Shown piece after piece: positions 1 through 7,005 of a stretch of 11,797 bases of DNA; the stretch's first letter is position 1, and each line of letters begins with the position of its first letter. Source of the DNA: Gammaproteobacteria bacterium (GTDB lineage Bacteria > Pseudomonadota > Gammaproteobacteria > GCA-001735895). Location: contig QNFD01000044.1 of assembly GCA_003645435.1 (NCBI GenBank), positions 1-11,797 of the forward strand, in the 5' to 3' direction. The notes under the pieces are model-generated. The model was not told the origin of the DNA. It was given only the letters and a program-made list of their open reading frames with translations, and ran no database searches. The position numbers were made by a program, and so were the translations under genes.

Positions 1-1
1 C

Positions 2-523
2 GGTACCAGCCGCTTTAAATGGCAGTTGCGTCAGGCTCGTGTATTAATCCTGGGGGGGCGTTATGAGGAGGGAAATCAGATATTGGAGTCCCTCATCAAT
101 GCGTACCGAGAGCCGATTGCTGAAGATACAGACCGAATTCTACAGGTACTGTTCGATTTGCAAACCGTAAATCTACACCAGCAGGCACTGGTGCATTTTA
201 ATCAACTGTTAATGCGCCCGGTCGAATTCAAACAACGCCGGGAAATAATGTTCTGGATCGCCGATTCATATAAAGCACTTGAAAAATATAACCAGGCTGC
301 ATTGTTGTATTTGCAGTCGGCAATGCTGCCTGATCCGCTGGCGATGGATCTCTGGGCGCAGACTGCCCGCTTTAGCGCGGCCCAGAGTCTTCAGAAATCG
401 GGCCTTATAGATGACGCACGAAGAATTTACTCCGAGTTACTCAAGGTAACCCAGGAGCCGGCGCGGCGCGCTTTGTTGAAGCATAATATCCAGCAACTCT
501 GGTTAAACCAGGATGCCCAGTAA
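2..523 (+). CDS. TPR-repeat protein, 3' part only (5' end outside window)
   Basis: The reading frame is open from the window edge (first full codon at 2) to a TAA at 521-523, giving the last 173 residues of a longer protein. A TTG lies at 26, but the frame continues upstream without a stop, so this is almost certainly a gene truncated by the window and not a start. The visible part is all helical-repeat sequence. Paired amphipathic helices with TPR-like spacing and small/aromatic residues include RQARVLILGGRYEEGNQILE, FWIADSYKALEKYNQAALLY and AQSLQKSGLIDDARRIYSEL. TPR repeats are protein-protein interaction scaffolds, and the client here is unknown. No signal peptide or catalytic domain can be judged without the N-terminus. 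The stop codon lies two bases before an inverted-repeat element, so this gene's natural downstream region has been replaced or interrupted. TPR assignment is fairly firm; function is unknown. Confidence 0.75.
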   Translation, partial: GTSRFKWQLRQARVLILGGRYEEGNQILESLINAYREPIAEDTDRILQVLFDLQTVNLHQQALVHFNQLLMRPVEFKQRREIMFWIADSYKALEKYNQAALLYLQSAMLPDPLAMDLWAQTARFSAAQSLQKSGLIDDARRIYSELLKVTQEPARRALLKHNIQQLWLNQDAQ

Positions 524-525
524 CA

Positions 526-679
526 AGCAGTCTGTCGGACTTAGGGAGAATCTACTCGACAATTGCTCCTGCATTGTTCTACCTTCGGGGCGCCGAACCG
601 CTGCATCCATGCAGTCGTGCGCTGATGGTCTCACTCTCCCACCATGCTCGCTACGATTCCCTAAGTCCGGCAGACTGCT
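526..679. mobile_element. MITE-like element with 22-nt terminal inverted repeats
   Basis: The left arm (526-547) and right arm (658-679) are reverse complements over 22 nt with one mismatch at the tenth base (T on the left, C in the complement of the right). The shared core is GTCTG(T/C)CGGACTTAGGG. Two further perfect hairpins lie inside: TTCGG-GGCG-CCGAA at 584-597 and CTGCAT-CC-ATGCAG at 601-614. No protein of note is encoded, so the 154-bp unit has the form of a miniature inverted-repeat transposable element mobilised in trans. I see no clear target-site duplication. From memory the arms resemble ends of IS1182-type insertion sequences, but I cannot verify that. It lies between convergent genes (TPR protein and cysK), and the folded transcript could also act as a terminator for either one. 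Confidence 0.7.
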
Positions 680-690
680 AGAACAGCATG

Positions 691-711
691 CGGGCTAGAA
701 TTGACAGCCCG
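691..711. terminator. GC-rich hairpin at the cysK 3' end (weak terminator candidate)
   Basis: CGGGCT (691-696) pairs with AGCCCG (706-711) around a 9-nt loop and overlaps the cysK-like stop codon. No run of T follows on either strand, so a classic intrinsic terminator is not supported. It may only add to the structure of the adjacent inverted-repeat element. Confidence 0.2.
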
Positions 712-1735
712 GTGTCGATGCCGACAGCTCTTTCTCAGCATCGGACATTTCGATATCGATATCCTCAAATAGCGGTGTACTAAGATAGCGTTCACCGGTA
801 TCGGGTAACATGCAGAGGATGTTAGATCCTTCCGCTGCGGTCTCGGCGACCTCCAGCCCCGCGGCCAGGGTGGCGCCGGCGCTGATACCGACAAAAATCC
901 CCTCTTTTTGAGCCAGGTTGCGGGCGCATTCGAGTGCGCGTGGACCCGCTACCAGTAAAATCTTGTCAATAACGCTGGAGGCGACCGAATCACCGGCCAG
1001 TTTGGGAATAAAGTCCGGGGTCCAACCCTGCATCGGGTGAGGGCTAAAGCCTGGGTGGCTTTCCGCAGGTGAACCGTCTTCATTTCTTTTTTGTTCGACG
1101 CCACTGTCCAGCAAGGCGGCGACTTCGGGTTCACAGACGATAATTCTGGTATTGAGACTCTTTTCCTTTAAAACCCTGGCGACGCCTTTCAAGGTACCAC
1201 CGGTACCGTATCCAGTTACCCAGTAATCCAGTTGCGCACCATCAAAAGCCTCCAGGATTTCCGGTGCGGTGGTGTTGGAATGCATATTCGCGTTGGATTC
1301 GTTTTCAAATTGACGGGTCAGGAACCAGCCATTTTTTTCAGCTAGCTCTTTGGCTTTCTGCACCATTCCACTACCTTTCAGCGGTGCGGGTGTGAGCACC
1401 ACTTTGGCGCCGAGGAAACGCATTAACTTACGCCGTTCGACACTAAAACTTTCCGCCATGGTGACTACCAGCGGATAGCCCTTCTGGGCGCAAACCATGG
1501 CCAGACCAATGCCGGTGTTACCACTGGTGGCCTCGATCACGGTTTGACCGGGTTTTAGGGCGCCTGATTTTTCTGCATCTTCAATTATCCCCAATGCGAG
1601 CCGATCCTTAACCGAACCCATCGGGTTAAAGGCTTCGATTTTCGCATATAAATTGACATGAGCCGGACCCAGCTTGTTAATTTTAACAACCGGCGTATTG
1701 CCGACAGTGCCAAGAATATTTTCATGTATGTTCAT
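695..1735 (-). CDS. cysK: Cysteine synthase (O-acetylserine sulfhydrylase), PLP-dependent
   Basis: The predicted reaction is O-acetyl-L-serine plus sulfide to L-cysteine plus acetate, the last step of cysteine biosynthesis, in the cytosol. The protein has 346 residues in the fold-type II PLP family. The PLP-binding lysine is in NPMGSVKDR (K43). The substrate loop TSGNTG, the phosphate-cradling GTGGT and the C-terminal GISAGATLAA and LPDTGERYLST blocks are all present. It is longer than the usual ~310-325 residues because of a loop inserted before HPMQGWTPDFIP and an acidic C-terminal tail. Those features occur in a subset of proteobacterial cysteine synthases, so cystathionine beta-synthase-like activity cannot be fully excluded. 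I chose the ATG at 1735 because GGAGG (1744-1748) stands 8 nt upstream and MNIHENILGTVGNTP matches the family N-terminus. The frame continues 44 codons further upstream, but that segment is unlike the family. The gene is divergent from htpG and convergent with the TPR gene. Confidence 0.92.
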   Translation of the reverse strand: MNIHENILGTVGNTPVVKINKLGPAHVNLYAKIEAFNPMGSVKDRLALGIIEDAEKSGALKPGQTVIEATSGNTGIGLAMVCAQKGYPLVVTMAESFSVERRKLMRFLGAKVVLTPAPLKGSGMVQKAKELAEKNGWFLTRQFENESNANMHSNTTAPEILEAFDGAQLDYWVTGYGTGGTLKGVARVLKEKSLNTRIIVCEPEVAALLDSGVEQKRNEDGSPAESHPGFSPHPMQGWTPDFIPKLAGDSVASSVIDKILLVAGPRALECARNLAQKEGIFVGISAGATLAAGLEVAETAAEGSNILCMLPDTGERYLSTPLFEDIDIEMSDAEKELSASTPGCQF

Positions 1736-1739
1736 AGGA

Positions 1740-1748
1740 ATTTCCTCC
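1740..1748 (-). promoter_or_regulatory. Strong Shine-Dalgarno site deciding the cysK start
   Basis: On the minus strand GGAGGAAAT precedes the ATG at 1735, with 8 nt between GGAGG and the ATG. This near-ideal spacing fixes the start 44 codons downstream of the longest possible reading frame. Confidence 0.85.
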
Positions 1749-1893
1749 AGGTTCTGTTCAGGTACGAGCTTTGAGTTATTCGTGATATCCATCCTAACCA
1801 GATAGCTTTGTGATTGAAAGATGCAATTTCCTGCAATATGTTCCTCAATCACATTGGCCAGTGTCAAAGTAGGCCAAATTGACCTGGTGATGT

Positions 1894-1922
1894 CTTGAAA
1901 CGTGATTAACTCATCCTCATAT
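1894..1922 (+). promoter_or_regulatory. Sigma-32 (RpoH) heat-shock promoter of htpG
   Basis: CTTGAAA (1894-1900), a perfect RpoH -35 element, is followed after 14 nt by CCTCATAT (1915-1922), one mismatch from the CCCCATNT -10 consensus. Transcription would start near 1928-1930. That is after the upstream ATG at 1924 but before GGAG (1943-1946) and the ATG at 1957, so the promoter also supports the shorter HtpG start. htpG is a known sigma-32 regulon gene in enterobacteria, which agrees with this reading. The promoter may serve the whole cluster down to hslR. Confidence 0.85.
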
Positions 1923-1956
1923 TATGTTGATTAACCTACCCTGGAGTAAGATAGAT

Positions 1957-3855
1957 ATGACAGTAGCAGCCAATGCGGAAACCCGAGGCTTCGAAACAGA
2001 AGTAAACCAGTTGCTGGATCTGATGATCCACTCGCTGTATTCGAATAAAGATATATTCCTGCGCGAACTCATTTCCAATGCTTCCGACGCCTGTGACAAA
2101 TTGCGTTTTACCGCAATTTCAGACGCCAGCCTTTATGAAGAAGATATCGAGCTAAAGGTTAAGGTTAGCTACGACAAGGAACAGCGAACTATTACGATTA
2201 GCGACAATGGCATAGGCATGACGCGCGAAGAGGTGATTGATCATATCGGCACTATTGCAAAGTCGGGCACCCAGTCATTTCTTGACTCGATTACTGGGGA
2301 CCAGAAGAGTGACGCCAAATTAATCGGTCAGTTCGGTGTTGGTTTCTACTCGTCATTTATTGTTGCCGAAGAAGTAACGCTGCGATCGCGAAAGGCTGGT
2401 GAGCCGGCTGAAAATGGTGTCGAGTGGGTATCACAGGGTAAAGGTGACTATGAAATCCGGTCGATTGAAAAGGCTGGTCGTGGTACCGAGGTCGTCTTGA
2501 AGCTGCGCGAAGGTGAAGATGAATTTTTGAACGACTGGAAATTGCGTTCAATCATTACCTCTTATTCAGACCATATTGATTTCCCGGTGATTATGGACAA
2601 GACCCACGAACCGGAAGCAGAGGGTGGTGAGACGGTTATCGAGGAAGAAACTGTTAACCAGGCATCTGCTCTGTGGCTGCGCGCCAAGGCAGAAATCAAG
2701 GACGAGGAATATAAAGAGTTTTACAAGCATGTTGCGCATGATTACGAGGAACCGATTGCCTGGAGCCATAATCGGGTTGAAGGCACGACTGAGTATACTT
2801 CGTTGTTGTACATTCCGGCGCGTGCGCCCTTCGATCTCTACGATCGCGAATCTCGCAATGGCATAAAACTCTATGTCCAGCGGGTATTTATCATGGAAGA
2901 TGCAGAGAAGCTCATGCCCAGGTATTTACGTTTTGTACGCGGCCTGATCGATTCTAACGATCTGCCGTTAAACGTTTCGCGCGAGATTTTGCAGGGTAGC
3001 AAGGTAATCGACAGTATTCGCAATGGATCGGTAAAGAAGGTACTGGGAATGCTGGGAAAAATCGCCAAAAACGATCCGGAAAAATATCAGAAATTCTGGA
3101 CCGAATTTGGCAAGGTGTTGAAAGAAGGACCTGCAGAGGACTTCGCCAACAAGGAGCAAATCGCCAAATTGCTGCGTTTTGCAACCACCCATAGCGGTGA
3201 AGAAGAGCAAACCGTGACATTCGATGATTATGTTTCACGTATGCAGGACAGCCAGGACAAAATCTATTACATCGCCGCTGACACGCATGCTGCTGCAAAA
3301 AATAGCCCGCATCTGGAAATATTCAAAAAGAAGGGTATCGAAGTACTGTTGTTAAGCGATCGTGTTGACGAATGGCTGACCTCACATTTAGCCGAGTACG
3401 ATGGTAAAAAGCTGCAATCGGTAGCCAAGGGTGAACTCGATCTGGGCGAGGATGAGGCCTCGGAGAAAGAGCTCGAGAAAAAAGCAAAATCTTCGGAGAA
3501 ACTGATTAAACGCATGAAAAAAGCCCTCGGTGAAAAAGTCGAGGATGTTCGTGTGACTAATCGTTTAACCGATTCACCAGCCTGTATCGTCATCAGCGAG
3601 CAGGATATGGCGATGCACATGCAGCGTATTCTGAAGGAAGCAGGTCACGCGATGCCAAGTTCCAGGCCGGTACTGGAAATCAACCCGGATCATCCGATCG
3701 TTAAAAAGCTCGATGTCGAAAAATCGAAGAAGAAGTTTGATGACTGGTCTGATATATTATTCGATCAGGCGATTCTTGCCGAGGGTGGTCAACTCGACGA
3801 TCCGGCCAGTTTCGTATCCAAGTTGAACAAAATGCTGGTGTCAATTGCCAAGTAA
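1957..3855 (+). CDS. htpG: Hsp90-family molecular chaperone HtpG
   Basis: HtpG is a cytosolic ATP-dependent Hsp90 chaperone that acts as a homodimer and helps client proteins fold or remodel, often with DnaK. The 632-residue length is close to the 624 of E. coli. The GHKL ATPase site is intact: the catalytic-region ELISNASDA (E37, N41), DNGIGM with D83 contacting adenine, and the glycine-rich lid [11 protein letters not shown]. The middle domain carries [20 protein letters not shown] and the conserved [10 protein letters not shown] with its ATP-contacting arginine. The C-terminal domain ends in the dimerisation helices. A lysine/glutamate-rich stretch around residues 505-530 is typical of the middle/C-terminal linker region. 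I chose the ATG at 1957 over the one at 1924 because the likely transcription start lies between them and GGAG stands 10 nt upstream. The 3' end overlaps the next gene by 11 nt. Confidence 0.97.
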   Translation: MTVAANAETRGFETEVNQLLDLMIHSLYSNKDIFLRELISNASDACDKLRFTAISDASLYEEDIELKVKVSYDKEQRTITISDNGIGMTREEVIDHIGTIAKSGTQSFLDSITGDQKSDAKLIGQFGVGFYSSFIVAEEVTLRSRKAGEPAENGVEWVSQGKGDYEIRSIEKAGRGTEVVLKLREGEDEFLNDWKLRSIITSYSDHIDFPVIMDKTHEPEAEGGETVIEEETVNQASALWLRAKAEIKDEEYKEFYKHVAHDYEEPIAWSHNRVEGTTEYTSLLYIPARAPFDLYDRESRNGIKLYVQRVFIMEDAEKLMPRYLRFVRGLIDSNDLPLNVSREILQGSKVIDSIRNGSVKKVLGMLGKIAKNDPEKYQKFWTEFGKVLKEGPAEDFANKEQIAKLLRFATTHSGEEEQTVTFDDYVSRMQDSQDKIYYIAADTHAAAKNSPHLEIFKKKGIEVLLLSDRVDEWLTSHLAEYDGKKLQSVAKGELDLGEDEASEKELEKKAKSSEKLIKRMKKALGEKVEDVRVTNRLTDSPACIVISEQDMAMHMQRILKEAGHAMPSSRPVLEINPDHPIVKKLDVEKSKKKFDDWSDILFDQAILAEGGQLDDPASFVSKLNKMLVSIAK

Positions 3856-4291
3856 CACGAAGATTCGAAAGTATATTCGTCACCCATCCGATGTGCCGAT
3901 TCAGGTTACCCTGGACCTGGTGGAAGATGATAGCGAGGAGAGCGCCGACGAGACTCTGACCAATGTGAGTCTCGGCGGTCTTTCCTTTATTTCTCAACAG
4001 CCATTCGAGATTGAGCAAACAGTTCGAGTTTCTATTCCGCTTTTAAAGCAGGAAACAAATTTGCTGGGCACCGTTGTCTGGTGCGAAAAATCTACTGAAA
4101 ACTATGAAATTGGAATCAAGTTTGAAAGTTCAGAAGACCTGTTCCGATTACGTATGGTTGAACAAATTTGTCATATTGAACATTATCGAAAGGAAATAAA
4201 GCTGGTCGAAGGTCGTGAACTGAGCACGGCGCAGGCTGCTACTGAGTGGATTTCATTGTATGCCAGCGATTTCCCCCCTATTAAAAGCTAG
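3845..4291 (+). CDS. PilZ-domain protein, putative c-di-GMP receptor
   Basis: This small cytosolic protein (148 residues) consists mainly of a PilZ domain (about residues 6-105) followed by a helical tail. Both c-di-GMP-binding signatures are present: RxxxR as RKYIR (R8, R12) and (D/N)xSxxG as NVSLGG (N40, S42, G45). The hydrophobic beta-barrel pattern continues through [21 protein letters not shown]. By family knowledge it should bind c-di-GMP and pass the signal to an unknown partner, and no output domain is fused. An acidic insert ([10 protein letters not shown], about residues 27-36) lies between the two motifs. The best start is TTG at 3845 inside the htpG 3' end: no ATG or GTG lies upstream of the RxxxR motif in frame, and translation would be coupled to HtpG termination. 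No clear Shine-Dalgarno site is visible, so the exact start is uncertain by a few codons. It is presumably co-transcribed with htpG. Confidence 0.85.
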   Translation: MPSNTKIRKYIRHPSDVPIQVTLDLVEDDSEESADETLTNVSLGGLSFISQQPFEIEQTVRVSIPLLKQETNLLGTVVWCEKSTENYEIGIKFESSEDLFRLRMVEQICHIEHYRKEIKLVEGRELSTAQAATEWISLYASDFPPIKS

Positions 4292-4297
4292 CCGCAT

Positions 4298-5329
4298 GTG
4301 GCTCCGAAAATCCCCTCAATAGCCATTATCGGCGCTGGCATTGCTGGCCTTACCTGCGCCACTGCGCTAAGGGGACTCGTGCCCCATGTTAAAATATTCG
4401 AAAAAAATATCTTTCCAGGCGGACGTATTAATCGACTCAGAGTCGGAGAATACGAGTTTAATCACGGTGCCCAGTTCTTTACGGTTAATAATCCTCTGTT
4501 CTGGAATATCGTTTCTGCCTGGCAAACCGAAGGCATTGTTCGCCCTTGGGATGGCTGGATAGTCGAGTTGCAAAAGGATCAAATTATTAATAGTGATATG
4601 GCAACACAGAGATTTACAGGGCAACCGGGAATGCAGGCTATCGCCGAGAATCTCGCCCAAAATTGTGATCTTGTGGTTTCCACCAGCGTTAGTGAGCTAG
4701 AAAAACAGAAATCAGGGGAGTGGCGATTGTTTAATGACCGAGGGGACTACCTGGGTGCTTATGATATCGTCATAATTGCCACGGCTGCCCACCAGGTATC
4801 CGGCCTGACAGGCAATGTTCCCTCGATTAGAAAACTCGCCGACGGGGTGGATATGACTGTCTGCTGGACGGGCATGTTTGCCTTCGAACAAAAGCTGGAT
4901 TTACCCTACGACGCCGCCTATGTGCTGGATTCGCCATTGTCGTGGATTTCACATTCGCAGGTATCCTACCAGGTAACCGAAGCCGACTGCTGGGTACTTC
5001 ACGCCTCGCCGGAATGGTCGCAACAGTATGCCGCCAGTTTCAGGGGGCGAGTGATGCACGCACTACTTGACGCATTTTGGCAGGCGACCGATCTGGATCC
5101 GGTAAAACCGATTTCATCGTCGGTACATTGCTGGAAACATGCCGTGCCAATCAACCCCATTTCCGAAGATTCGTTATTTGATGAAAACCAGGCAATCGGC
5201 GCCTGTGGTGACTGGTGCACGGCGCCAAGAATTGAAGGTGCAGTGTTGAGCGGGTTTTCAATGGCTGATCGTGTGATGAAATATATTAACAGGCCAAATA
5301 ACCCGGGCCTGTCTGAATCCGATCGGTAA
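4298..5329 (+). CDS. Renalase-like FAD-dependent oxidoreductase
   Basis: This is a 343-residue flavoprotein of the amine oxidase/renalase superfamily. The N-terminal Rossmann motif GAGIAG (residues 12-17) is followed by the ribose-binding acidic residue in FEKN (E35) and the GGR motif (41-43), then NHGAQFFT. The C-terminal FAD-binding segment is GACGDW...RIEGAVLSGFSMADRV. Bacterial renalase-like enzymes oxidise isomeric forms of dihydronicotinamide nucleotides, but whether this member does so or has another substrate cannot be read from sequence. No signal peptide or membrane segment is seen, so it is probably cytosolic. The likely start is GTG at 4298, 6 nt after the PilZ stop. The ATG at 4296 is out of frame. 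No convincing ribosome binding site is visible, which suggests coupled translation. hslR follows after 7 nt. Confidence 0.85.
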   Translation: MAPKIPSIAIIGAGIAGLTCATALRGLVPHVKIFEKNIFPGGRINRLRVGEYEFNHGAQFFTVNNPLFWNIVSAWQTEGIVRPWDGWIVELQKDQIINSDMATQRFTGQPGMQAIAENLAQNCDLVVSTSVSELEKQKSGEWRLFNDRGDYLGAYDIVIIATAAHQVSGLTGNVPSIRKLADGVDMTVCWTGMFAFEQKLDLPYDAAYVLDSPLSWISHSQVSYQVTEADCWVLHASPEWSQQYAASFRGRVMHALLDAFWQATDLDPVKPISSSVHCWKHAVPINPISEDSLFDENQAIGACGDWCTAPRIEGAVLSGFSMADRVMKYINRPNNPGLSESDR

Positions 5330-5336
5330 TCCTGGA

Positions 5337-5738
5337 ATGCCCGGTAAATTAAAAATTGAAAATCGTACGCGACTCGATAAATGGTTATGGGCAGCCCGAT
5401 TTTTTAAAACCAGGACAATAGCGGCCCAGGCTGTGAACGGTGGTAAAGTACATTTAGCTGGTCAGAGAGTTAAATCTTCACGCCAGGTTAGAATTGACGA
5501 TTGCTATGAAATCAATCGTGGTCAGGATCACCTGGAGGTAATTGTGCGGGCGCTTAGCGAGCGCAGAGGCTCGGCCGTTCTGGCACAGTCACTGTATTTG
5601 GAAACAACGAGCAGCATCGATCGACGTGCGCGAGAATCTGAGCAGCGAAAATTAGCCGCGATGCAAAAACCGGTAAGCGAGCACAGGCCCAACAAGCAGG
5701 AACGCCGAAAAATTCGACAATTTAGTGGAAAATTATGA
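5337..5738 (+). CDS. hslR: Heat-shock ribosome-associated protein Hsp15 (S4 domain)
   Basis: Hsp15 binds free 50S subunits that still carry nascent chain-tRNA after abortive translation and helps recycle them. It is strongly heat-induced in E. coli. The product here is 133 residues, the same length as E. coli Hsp15. The S4 RNA-binding domain (about residues 11-70) shows the typical TRLDKWLWAARFFKTR, then AVNGGKVHLAGQRVKSSRQV. A basic, charged C-terminal tail follows, ending in PNKQERRKIRQF. The ATG at 5337 lies 7 nt after the previous stop, with a modest CTGGA upstream. Its position in a cluster that begins with a sigma-32 promoter and htpG fits its known heat-shock control. The stop overlaps the start of the next, truncated gene in an ATGA arrangement. 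Confidence 0.93.
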   Translation: MPGKLKIENRTRLDKWLWAARFFKTRTIAAQAVNGGKVHLAGQRVKSSRQVRIDDCYEINRGQDHLEVIVRALSERRGSAVLAQSLYLETTSSIDRRARESEQRKLAAMQKPVSEHRPNKQERRKIRQFSGKL

Positions 5739-5812
5739 TCCGTTTGTTCGTTTACGGTAATTTGAAACAGGGGTTTCACAATTCCATCTACCTGGATAGT
5801 GCGCACTCATAG
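5735..5812 (+). pseudogene. Truncated gamma-glutamylcyclotransferase-like (AIG2/YtfP family) N-terminus
   Basis: An ATG at 5735 overlaps the hslR stop (ATGA) and opens a 25-codon frame ending at TAG 5810-5812. The peptide begins MIRLFVYGNLKQGFHN and continues with IYLDSA. This matches the N-terminal strand and substrate loop of gamma-glutamylcyclotransferase-like proteins, whose hallmark is LFVYGTLKxG followed by a short helix with an asparagine. Family members are about 110-150 residues, so only the first fifth survives. No continuation was found in any frame before the glycosyltransferase stop at 5824, nor on the far side of the AT-rich block. The translational coupling to hslR suggests it was once the last gene of the heat-shock cluster and was cut by insertion or deletion. 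The match rests on a short peptide, so some doubt remains. Confidence 0.65.
5763..5778. terminator. Short hairpin downstream of hslR (weak terminator candidate)
   Basis: TGAAAC (5763-5768) and GTTTCA (5773-5778) can pair around AGGG. There is no downstream T run on the + strand and only a short A/T stretch on the - strand. It lies inside the truncated gene remnant between the converging heat-shock and glycosyltransferase transcripts, so it could help end either one, but the evidence is thin. Confidence 0.2.
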
Positions 5813-5823
5813 TTGCTGTCTTC

Positions 5824-7005
5824 TTAGTTGATGCAGGAGCGAAAAATCTTTTCTAATTGCTGAAAGTGCAATGTATCATTGAAGCGTATGTCAGCATCCT
5901 GCTTTCCTTGTGCGGCAAGTTGATTTTTAAGGTCGACATCGAGATAAATGCGTTCTATTTGTTTGAAAAGATCCTGTGCATTAAAGCTCTCAAACAATAG
6001 ACCGGTTTTATCATGCTGAATTATTTCAGGTACGCCACCACTATTACTACCGATAACGGCGACACCTGAGCGCATAGCTTCGGGTAATACCAGGCCAAAT
6101 GTTTCATATCTTGTTGCCAGTACAATACAGTCACAAAGTTGCATGAGTTGTTGTGGTTGTTGAGTAAAGTCTTGAAAGGTTATCTGATTACTGATATCCA
6201 GATCATCTGCCTGTTTTTTTAAAATATCACGGTAACCGGATGTCATTTCATGACCGATAATGAGTGCCTTAATATTATAACCGTGTTGTTTGGCCATACT
6301 GATAGCGTTAATCAGTAGGTGTTGACCTTTATTTTCTTCAAGTCTTCCTATTAATCCTACGACAAAGTCATCTGCGCCGAAGTTAAATATTTTTCGACTC
6401 TCCATTCGGCTATCTTCATCTAGAAACTTTTCTGGAGCCTTTACGCCATGATACAGGGTGACGATTTTTTCAGCATACCCCGGGATAAACTTTTTACATA
6501 ATGACTCCAGCTCTTTACTGATAGTGAGCATCAAGTTCATATGGCGGTGTAAAAAATTATGGTAGATATCTTTTTTTTCACGAGTGATCATCATGTGCCG
6601 TGTGAAGACAATAGCTGGTCGTCGTTTAGATAATAGCTTACCGAGAACGCTAACTAAGAAGTCTTTATTCCAATGTACGTGGATGATATCTATTTTGTTG
6701 TTATCGATTGTCCTGGCTAGTTTTTTTGCACTGAATAAAGCTAACACACTGGTTCGACGTTTTAGGTGCAATGTGTCGATATCAGAATTATTTTGAAAAT
6801 ACTCATCCAGTTTACTGCTCTTATCGACAATGGCAATAACCTTGGTAGGTAAGTTAGTAGATTGATTAGTCGGTAGGGAAGGGTTTTTTATTAAGTCTTT
6901 CGCGTTGTCTGTTTGGGTGGATAATGATAGTGCCTGTGCTGCACGAAAGACATACAGTTCTAGTCCTCCCAGGCTAGGTGATAGGCACAGTTCCAGCACG
7001 TTCAT
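5824..7005 (-). CDS. GT4-family glycosyltransferase
   Basis: This 393-residue GT-B retaining glycosyltransferase is likely to add a sugar from a nucleotide donor to a lipopolysaccharide or exopolysaccharide acceptor at the cytosolic face of the inner membrane. The N-terminal acceptor domain starts with the GGLE motif (residues 13-16). The C-terminal donor domain holds GRLEENKG, with R221 and K226 placed to bind the donor phosphates, and the EX7E motif ETFGLVLPE (E301, E309), followed by GGVPEII. Sugar specificity cannot be assigned. An unusual low-complexity segment with repeated PT/N/S residues (about residues 28-55, including LPTNQSTNLPTK) sits where the family normally has a short loop. 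The ATG at 7005 overlaps the TGA of the upstream glycosyltransferase by 4 nt (ATGA), so translation is probably coupled. It is the last gene of an AT-rich three-gene block. Confidence 0.9.
   Translation of the reverse strand: MNVLELCLSPSLGGLELYVFRAAQALSLSTQTDNAKDLIKNPSLPTNQSTNLPTKVIAIVDKSSKLDEYFQNNSDIDTLHLKRRTSVLALFSAKKLARTIDNNKIDIIHVHWNKDFLVSVLGKLLSKRRPAIVFTRHMMITREKKDIYHNFLHRHMNLMLTISKELESLCKKFIPGYAEKIVTLYHGVKAPEKFLDEDSRMESRKIFNFGADDFVVGLIGRLEENKGQHLLINAISMAKQHGYNIKALIIGHEMTSGYRDILKKQADDLDISNQITFQDFTQQPQQLMQLCDCIVLATRYETFGLVLPEAMRSGVAVIGSNSGGVPEIIQHDKTGLLFESFNAQDLFKQIERIYLDVDLKNQLAAQGKQDADIRFNDTLHFQQLEKIFRSCIN

Noticed and set aside
513..698. Small + strand reading frame across the inverted-repeat element
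   Set aside because: It spans both repeat arms, resembles no known protein, has no good start context and is explained by the non-coding element.
1736..1867. A 44-codon N-terminal extension of the cysteine synthase (start at 1867)
   Set aside because: The segment is unlike the family, while a near-ideal GGAGG site precedes the ATG at 1735.
1862..1867. TTGACA on the - strand as a -35 element for cysK
   Set aside because: No acceptable -10 element lies 16-18 nt downstream. The nearest TATTGC is about 23 nt away.
3267..3620. Minus-strand reading frame opposite htpG, rich in serine
   Set aside because: It is the antisense of the lysine/glutamate-rich part of HtpG, with composition typical of a shadow frame.
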